Assembly (NCBI RefSeq): GCF_031877795.1
Contig: NC_133935.1
Location: 72,992,303-73,056,302, forward strand
Direction: 5' to 3'
Origin: Strix aluco
Lineage: Eukaryota; Chordata; Aves; Strigiformes; Strigidae
DNA length: 64,000 nucleotides
Shown here: positions 27,701 to 36,700 of the stretch, in pieces
How positions within the stretch are numbered: position 1 is the stretch's first letter
Layout of the letters: every line of letters begins with the position of its first letter
The notes under the pieces: model-generated
What the model was told of the DNA's origin: nothing
Seen by the model: the letters and a program-made list of their open reading frames with translations, nothing else
The model's database searches: none
Made by a program: the position numbers and the translations under genes

Positions 27701-30700
27701 AACAACCCCAGTTCCCTCAGCCACTCCTCGTACGACATGTGCTCCAGACCCTTCACCAGCTTCGTTGCCCTTCTCTGGACACGCTTGAGTAATTCAATGT
27801 CCTTTTTGTAGTGAGGGGCCCAAAACTGAACACAGTAATCAAGGTGTGGCCTCACCAGTGCCAAGTACACCATCTGGGGAACATTTGGCACTTGTGCCCT
27901 AGACACACATGGGAAACAGGCTCCTACCTACCTCTCTTTGCAGAAGATCAGGACTTTGAGACTTCCTCACAGGCATACATTCAGCTGGCTGAGCTGGAAA
28001 CGTCAATCTCTAACAATGAATTAAAATTATCAGAAAAAACAAGACACAAGTGTCCTTAAAAGAAAGTTTGCTGTTTATGAGATCTCATTAAATTAAGGCT
28101 TTCCAGCCTTGGCCCCTGGCTTTGCAGCCACTGTGGTATGGTAATGCAGTGAGTACAGCTTCCTAGGCTGTAAATCAAGCCTGTGCTAAGACACTGTGTT
28201 TAACGTAAAGGAACTTGGAAGCTCTACAGCTCCATCACAAACCAAGTATGAAAAATACATTTGGGCCACTTAATGGAGTGCTGAACCACTGTAAAATATT
28301 CCTGCAATGGAATTGTTGCACTGAAAACAGTCTCTGGCTCAGATACGGAGTTACAGCAGCCTCTTGCCAGGTATTTTGTACTAGGAGCTAACTTTAAATT
28401 GTACATTGTTTCCAAGAGTTACAAGATAAAATAAATAGCCCTGGCTCCACACGATAACTAAACATTGTTCAGCTTCAATCAAAGCAAGGCCGAGGGCTTT
28501 AGAGCCTGATTCAAAGTACGCAGGACTTGATGAGTGCCTTGTCATTGACTTCAACTAGTAACTGAGTTGGTTACCAGCACAAAGAGGGATGTTAATCAAT
28601 GACCTCTAATGCTTTTTCACTGCTGACACATCAGTTTTGGCTCATTGCACATACTTCTGCCTGGGGATCTGGGGACAACTTTGGGTTCTCTGGAGATCTG
28701 TGAAGCCTCAATAGCAGCAGCTTTAAATTATGTGTTTTGCAAAAGGCCTGAGTCCTTTCCTTAGTCTATTAAGCTGCAAAAAATGTAATAGTCTCCAACC
28801 CTTCTGAGTCCGCTTAAGGGAAAGCTTACCCTAAGCAAACAAGAAAGACTCTTGCTGGAAAGTATTTTTTGCCTGTCCTACAAGCTTATTATGGAAGTGC
28901 TTTTTTTTTAATGCATCAACCCTGAAATTGGATTTTCCAGAGCCAAAGAAAACTCATAAATTCCCATTTGTAATCTAAATTTGGGCCTCAGTTCAGCAGA
29001 CCATTTAACTTTTGGGTGCTATGCTGAACAGACAGGACAAATGCTTTCCTGACTCACAATCAGAAAGCTGATCATTTAATAGGTCTTACAACTGGCAGAA
29101 ACAGTTCTCCTGCCTAAACTTCAAAACAGCATAAAGGAACTTTATCAAACAACAACGGCAGCAATGCATGAGCTACTGATGAATGCAGATCAGTATCAGT
29201 TTGTGTCATTAATGGGATCCCCTTCATACTTTTGTATCTTCCATTGGTTTTTCATACACCTTGGACTCCGAAGAATGACATAGGATCCACTGTATTTACA
29301 TCTATTTTAGCAAATTTTATGAGTATCAATAAAAATTCCTGTTTGGCAACCAGGTGAGTACAGGATTAAAAAGCTTGACTGAGGAAATGACAGCTACTGT
29401 CCCTCCCTGCTGTCCCAAATCAGACACCAGTGACAACAAACTGAATTACCTGTCACTCACCATTTGTCCAGAACTCAAGCAAATACTGAATTAAATGCAA
29501 CCAAAATACAGTGGGTACTAAACCCTATTTCTCTTGCTACAGAGGCCATCAGCAGCATTAGGAAACACTCTGAAGTGTCATTGCTGGCAGAACAGAAGAC
29601 CAGTGGGACAACTCCTATTGTAAAATACTCAGAGTACACCAGGAACCACATGCTGGTTATGTTGGGCGATCAGGCCTTGAAAGCAAGCAACGTGTTGGAA
29701 CAGCTCAAGATGATCAAGAGCCCCAACATACAAAACTTGAGTGAAAAGGTAGGCACTGTTAATTTTAAATAGGAGCTAAACAAAAATCTCTTTTTTGATG
29801 TTGCTAGTAGGTTTTATTTTAAGAGTGCTTACATGCATTTTTAAATCTAGAAAAAGACACGTCCCTCGCACAGACGTGCAGTCACGTCAGAAACAGCTGC
29901 ACTTCTCAGCTGTGATTACTACCACCCTTCTGCAAGCCATTGCTCCCAGGGCAGACCCAGCACAAGGAACTGTTTAAGCACTCTCTAGTCTCAAGAGGAC
30001 ATCGGTGTAAATGCAGAAAGATTAACCCCAACCTCCTCCATCAGTAACTTAAACTAAGCTGAGCAACTTTGCTCTGGAGTGGATGGGGAGTGCTCACATA
30101 TCCTTTTCATTAGCCATAGGAGAGGAAGGGATTTCTGTCCTTCTGCAGGACAGCAATGAATACCTTATAGCACCTTCAGCCAGCCCTGCCAGATCTGAAG
30201 AGATCATCCATCTAGGCCTTTAGTCTCAACATCTGTGTCAAACTATATGGAGGGCTAGACATGGTACCATGTGGTGTGAGAGGTGATCTAGATCCTTTAG
30301 AACGAGCCATTGACCCAGGGGCTGGATATGGCCAGGGGAAAGTTTCAACCTTTTTTGCCTCAGAGGAGTGAAGCAAGGGTCTTACTGCAACACATGGAGC
30401 CCAGCAAATGTTCAGAGCCATGGGTTGCTGTTGTGTCCTTCAAGTCAGGGGAGGGGGATCTGTAACTGGCAGTGACACCCATCTTTGGAGAGACCAGACC
30501 ACCATCTCTTCAGGGAAACCCCATCCTATGTTCAATGTTCATATGATATCAAACATCTTCCTTCCCCCAGGAGTGTATCTCAGGCCCCCAGAGGAGTCCT
30601 GACATAAGCATCTTCCTTACTGCAGATCTGTGGTGCGCCAGGAGACCAGCCCTGTGTCACAGCAGCCTGTGGAGGAGCTTTGTGCCGGGACACTCACGGA

Positions 30701-33700
30701 CTCAGGCAGTGTGGTGGCCCAAACTGCAGCGGAGCTCTTCCTGTCTCCACTGATGCCTTCAGGAAAGCTGAGGAGACTGCTGTGTTGCTAAATAACTTCA
30801 CTACTCATCCACAGGAACCTGAGAATCAGGTGCTGTATATCAGGTGCTGTATATCAAACCTACATTTGTTCAGTGAAATGGATAGAGGATGATATCTGGG
30901 AAGTCACAAATCTACAAAAACTCACCTGCTCCTTGGAAAAAGAGCAGTGACCTAGTGATGGTCCCAACATCATAGATCTATCATGGTTCAGTACCAGGAG
31001 TATTAGGTGCCAGTCCCACCAAGAGACTGTGGCTCTAGCTACGCCTTCCTCTTCCTCACAGCTGCCAAGATCTCACAGGTCATGGTGCCCTGTACCTATG
31101 GAAGTTGGTGGCATCAGGCTAGTATTGTCTATATTTTTATTGGGAAAGATCCAAATGGCACCATTTGTCAGTAGCCCTAGTATGATCCATGCTTATTGCA
31201 GTGGGATTACTGCTGTGCATAGTGTTAAGCTGTATTTATATAACTTCATATTACTCTTATGTTTGCCATTAAATAATTTCTGCAACTAATTTCAAGATAA
31301 AGCTTTTCTGCCCCCAGTGATGTTTAGAAGGGTATCAAGTAGTCAGCTGTACTGCACAGTAGCAGTGAAAAATAACTCGAGCAAAGTGTGGCCAATGCAA
31401 CATGTGCCAAGGAAACAAAACGGACAAATCCCAAAACACCAGTAAAGACAGTTTGTTCTTATTAACAGAGATGATGCCTGTTGCAGTTAAAGGCAAAACA
31501 CATTTTCCAACAGAAATGTCATTCTGTCATTCTGCCGTGGCTTTGTCCTGTCCCTGCAGGGCGCCTGGGCATCCATTTCCTCTTTTTAAAATGCACATGA
31601 CACTGCATCACAGCATCACAGCTAACGGCTTTAGAAATGAGCAACCCGGGCACATGCCTGGGGCCCCAGGACACAGAGAGGCAGCAGCAAAAGGCATCTG
31701 CCAAAGTGGTCAGCACCAGGCTCTCTGAGTGCCTTTGGTGCTCACAAGCCTCAGGCAGCTCTGTGATAATATGAGTGAACTATTTTGAGATGTTTCAGAA
31801 GTAAAAACATCACAATTTTTCTTGTTGCTTGGGGAAACAGTGAATCTCTTCCCTCTGTAGATCCCAGAGAAGTGGTACCTGTGCATTTCCTTAGGGCAAA
31901 GCATAGCCCCCATCAAAACAAAACACTGTTGGAATTCGATGATTAATCTAAAGTTCTATGTTAAATTATCAAGAATACTAATTTAATGGCAAAATGTAAC
32001 TTTTAAAGACAAGCCTTAAACTCTACTTTCCCTATTTGTGTCCTCTTAAGTGTATTAACAGTAAGTCCAATGTGAAAGGCAAATGAAATTATGTGCCTTT
32101 TCTGTACTGAATCTGATTACTGACATGCTGCAGTACTGCAATAGAATATAACAGTCAGCACCTTCTTTCAGAAACAGAAGGGGCTGTGGTTTAGCAGTGG
32201 TTGCAGAGAGAAAAAAATGCTTGATTTAGGCTTTTTCTGAGGCCAGATGAAGGCTGTGATGTAGCAGCTTCTGGAGTTCTCCAAAGGGGTCTCCTACTAC
32301 TTTTCAAAGCCACATCAAGTGATTCCAGCTGAGGCTTGGATCAAAATTATTTATGTCTCAGAGCTCAGCTTGCCAAGCAATGATAGATAACCTCCAGAAA
32401 ATGGCACTGCTATTTCTAATCATATTTCCAGGTTGAAAACATTAGAAAAATGGCAGAAGACAGCAAGTTGGAAGGCTCACAATTTACTGGGGAACTGGAG
32501 AGGGCTAAGAATCAAATTGAAGTTGACAGAGAGATCACCAAGGAGTTCATCCAAAAAGTGAAAGACTTCTTATTAGGTAAATATGCAAAGTTCTTTTTGG
32601 CTAATTTTTAATTCCAATATACTATAGCATAATAGATGGCCAGAAAATGATCTAGCTGTATACACATGAAATTTCTTGTCTATCTCCTGACCTGTGAAAT
32701 CTTTTGCAATCCCTTTTTTTCTAGTGCTTCTTTCTCCCAGGTGACAGTAGTTTGTATTAATTTTCCAATAGATGTTACATTCTGATTGTCATCTTTTATT
32801 ACTATATTTAATTTGAAGCATGCAAATAATCTCCTTAGTTCCTGGTTTATCTGAGCAAAGGACTACTAAAATAATTTCTTACAATATATAATGGCCAGGC
32901 ATGTCCAATGCATGCTCAGATTGTTATTCCACCCCCTTCTTCCAGGCCCATAAATAGAGGCTCTCTGTAGGGAGCGTGGGAATTAGGACACATACCACTC
33001 TATCGTCTCCATAAAGCTGTATATAACTCGAGGAATCAAAGGATTCTGGTAGAACTTCACAGCTCTCATAAAAAAATAACAAAACAACCATATATACCCT
33101 AAAACTTTTTCCACCCTCACGACTGCAGAAAAATGCTGTAAGAAATGGACTCTGGTTTTTTACCAGATGCACATCAAGGGAGTTCAAATGTGGTAGGATT
33201 TTTTTTTAATCTCTTGAATGTAATGGATCTCCTAAGTTTCTAAGGATTGCATGTTGGCAGTCCTTTGGCATTCATACCTCTACATCCAAATGTGAGCAAA
33301 GGCAGAAGACAGACGACTTCTTCTGTTCAGGAACATTTAAGTTATTTTATTGAATTAAAAGAAAAACTTCATTTAAGTCCTTAAGATTCTCAGATTTTTA
33401 TTTGATAGCAATTGAAAATTCCACCTTTGGCTCTTCTTTTATGTTTCTTAGTAGACATACAGCATTTACTAACAATTACAAAAGCATTTTTTCATGAATT
33501 TTTTGTTTTGTAAATTGAAGTTTAAGAACAGTAACAGCGGAGATGCATATAGTTACATTAAATCTGCTGTACTCTACATTGATGTAAATGGTAATTTTAG
33601 AGGAATATATTTCTGTAGAAAATAGCTCTCAGGAATGCACTACTGTTTGCACAGTAAATGTCTTCTATTTAATTCTTGGTGAGATACTTTGAAGCACTAG

Positions 33701-36700
33701 CACAAACAGTTAATATGTTTCAACTGTTTTATCACCCAAGGTCTTGTCTATAAAGGGGAGTGAGCAGAAAACAGAAGTGATGATGAGACTTCACAAGCCT
33801 CATTGACTAACTCTGTGCGCCTTGCCTCTTAGCAAAGGACTAGGAAGGGCTCATTTGTAAGGGGAGTTGTCAAAATACATTTTTTTCTACTGTAAATTCC
33901 ATCCTATCTAGGTCTGACCCAAGTTCCCTTTGTAGCTTATCCTTTCTCATTAACCAGTGAAGGAACCACTTTCTCAATCCTGTGGCGACTGCAGGGAAGG
34001 GATTACACCCACCAGCCAGCTTGGAAAGCTCCATTCACACCCCAGTCTCTCCAGCACCTCTTTGATCTGGAGGCCAAGGAAGAAATGGGCTCTGACACAT
34101 CTAGCTGTGCCGTGCACTGATTTAAAACCTTCTGTGGGCTCAGTTCTACATCAGAATTTTAATAACCCAGTTCAAAGTGGGTTCAAATCCTCATTTTAGC
34201 CAGTTCTGACAACACTAACAGCAGTACCTGGAAGCATAATATTAAATTACAAAATGCTGGAGATAATTCTCTTACCCCCTTGCTGTGCCTGTCAGCTTTA
34301 TTCTCCTACATAACTCAAAGGGTAGGCAGCCATAATGATCATTTACATTTCACTGGGAGGAAAGAGCTGCTACAGGATACCCTCAGCTCCATTTCTGTTG
34401 CAGATGAGAGTGTGCCTCCAGAAGACATTGAGAAGGTGGCAAATTACGTTCTGCAAATAAACCTTTCCATGACTCCACAAGAGCTCACAGGCATGTTTGG
34501 CAAAATCAGGAGCATTATGAACCACTGTGAGAAGTACAAACTGAATGCAAATGAAAGAAACAGAAAAAGGGAGGAAGTTCAGATGCTGCTGGTGGAGGCA
34601 CAAGATGCCAGGTGAGTAGGGTATTCTCATATTGATGTGCCAACTCCAGCTGGGGTTGCACTGTGCGTGGTAGGACTGCTCCATACCCCAGGCAGTATCT
34701 TAGAAATATTGGAGGGAAAGTTCAGATGACAGCAAATTTCAGCTTGCCATTTCCACAGGGCCTCTCCAGCAGGAACGAGCCACGACCACTTGGGCTGTGG
34801 GAGCCAACATGCTGCAAGGAGGCAGCTCCCTCCAGCTCTTGGCTCCTCTGCCTGCTGAGTCAAAGAGGCCAAAGCAGCTACTTACTTCCACGTTGGACCT
34901 AGTGGAGCATTACATCTGATTCACTGGGAGGTTTAATTATGGGTGAGAAAGAACCAACAAGAATCGAGGAGGGAGAACCCATGAGTCTTCTATACTAGCA
35001 GTGCACCAGCAGACAGCCTGCAGCATCCATTCACCTTTAATACACCAGCTTGTGTGCTCCCCCACCAAGTCCCTTACTGAGGTTTTGCTTTGCCAACTTA
35101 CAAACCACAACTTTAACGGTTGTTGTTGGACTTGGGGGAACATTTCTGCATGGGAGCATGAGTGCATTTGAAACATGTTCTTGCTCTGCTGTCCACACCA
35201 TGATACTACATGCACTTCTATTCTTCCATTTCAGCAAAGCAGCTAAAGCTCTTCCACGTGTGGATGAAATTAATAATAAACTAAAAAATGTTGTGAAGTC
35301 CCAACGACACTCCAAAAACACCTTCATAAAGTTAAATGAAGAGATACAAGGCATCAGAACACACATCTCACAGGTATCTTGCTGTAAATCTCTTAATTTA
35401 TTCAGTACATACATTTTAGAAAAAGATACTTGATCTTGAAGTTTCCTTAGTGGAAATTTAAATAAAACCAGAATGTGGTACAGATATGACACCAATTCCA
35501 TAATGTTTAACGGTCTCTTCTTCTTAATCAGTTGACATTAATCTCCCTCATTAACATGCTGGATGGATGTTGCGTAAGAAACCACAGCCTTCAATTGCTC
35601 TGTTTTAGGCTGAGAACCAAGTGAACAAGACGAATGACCAACTAAATGACTTGTCAGCAAAACAGTCTGAGATGGAAAATGAAATTGCCACACTGCAGTC
35701 AAAAATGCTGATGAACAAGAATCAAGCTACGAAGGCAAGAGCAGGGGCAGAAACAGCACACAAGCGAGCCCAGAATATTGATAACGTAAGCGTTTGTGAC
35801 GTGTTAAGGGAAAAAAAATTCCCTCCACGTTTCATAGCATTTTTGATTCAGAAGTGTAATTGTGCTATCCTGCTCTTCTCAAAACTGTTAACATTTTCCT
35901 TATGCCATGCAGTGTAAAATGTGACAGGTTAAGAATAATTTCTTTTTTATTTTAAGGCTTCTGGTGTATAACACTTCTGTTTGCTTGAATGAAAGAAAAG
36001 ATACACATTTCTCTGGCTACTCCGTGACATTTTGTGTATAAGATGCATAGTCACCATGGGCACCAGTAAACATAACAGAACAAATCACAAAACCAGATAT
36101 TAGAATACGTGAGTGATGGAAGCAGCCTGGCCATTCATCATGTGCCATTCTCCTTCAGAGAAATTGCTGTGGGAATTACTTGGAGGTTTTGGTTGGCTGA
36201 GTGTTTTTCAGTAGCTTCAATTTTTGAGAACGCAGCTAAAAATTTGCTAAAATTGTGAGGAAAACCAGGCACCCACAGCACAAGCTTGGAGCATGACCAA
36301 GCTTCCAGGTTATAAGAAACCTAGTCAAAATCTAAATTGCAGCCTCAACAGCAACAGATCAGCCAGTAAATATTACTACAGCCAAAAATGTAAAAAAACC
36401 TGTTGCTACAGATAAATAATTAAATTTGAATTAAGCCTCATGGCAAAATGAAATTTACAGAAAAGCCCCGTCAAAAGAAGTAAAAACAGTGTAAGCTTTA
36501 AAAAGCTTGATCCATGTTTTCTTTACATCCTCGTTCCCCCTTTAGATTGCTCCTCTGGCAGTTAGTTTTAATTGATTTCTATCAGGTTTTGCAAAGCATT
36601 GTTCAATGTACACTCATTATAGATTTTTTTTTTTTTTTAAGATTTAAGAAAATGAGAGATTTAAAGTTTGGTTCAGAGAGGATATTCAAAAAAAGTATAA

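Noticed and set aside
27433-27906. 157-codon minus-strand open frame as a possible host gene
   Set aside because: It is the C-terminal part of CR1 reverse transcriptase, part of the annotated LINE fragment.
27944-28049. Using the GT at 28050 (acaa|gtgtcc) as the donor of the broken exon
   Set aside because: It leaves phase 2, and joining to 29543 then gives a stop within a few codons. It would only work with an additional unproven exon.
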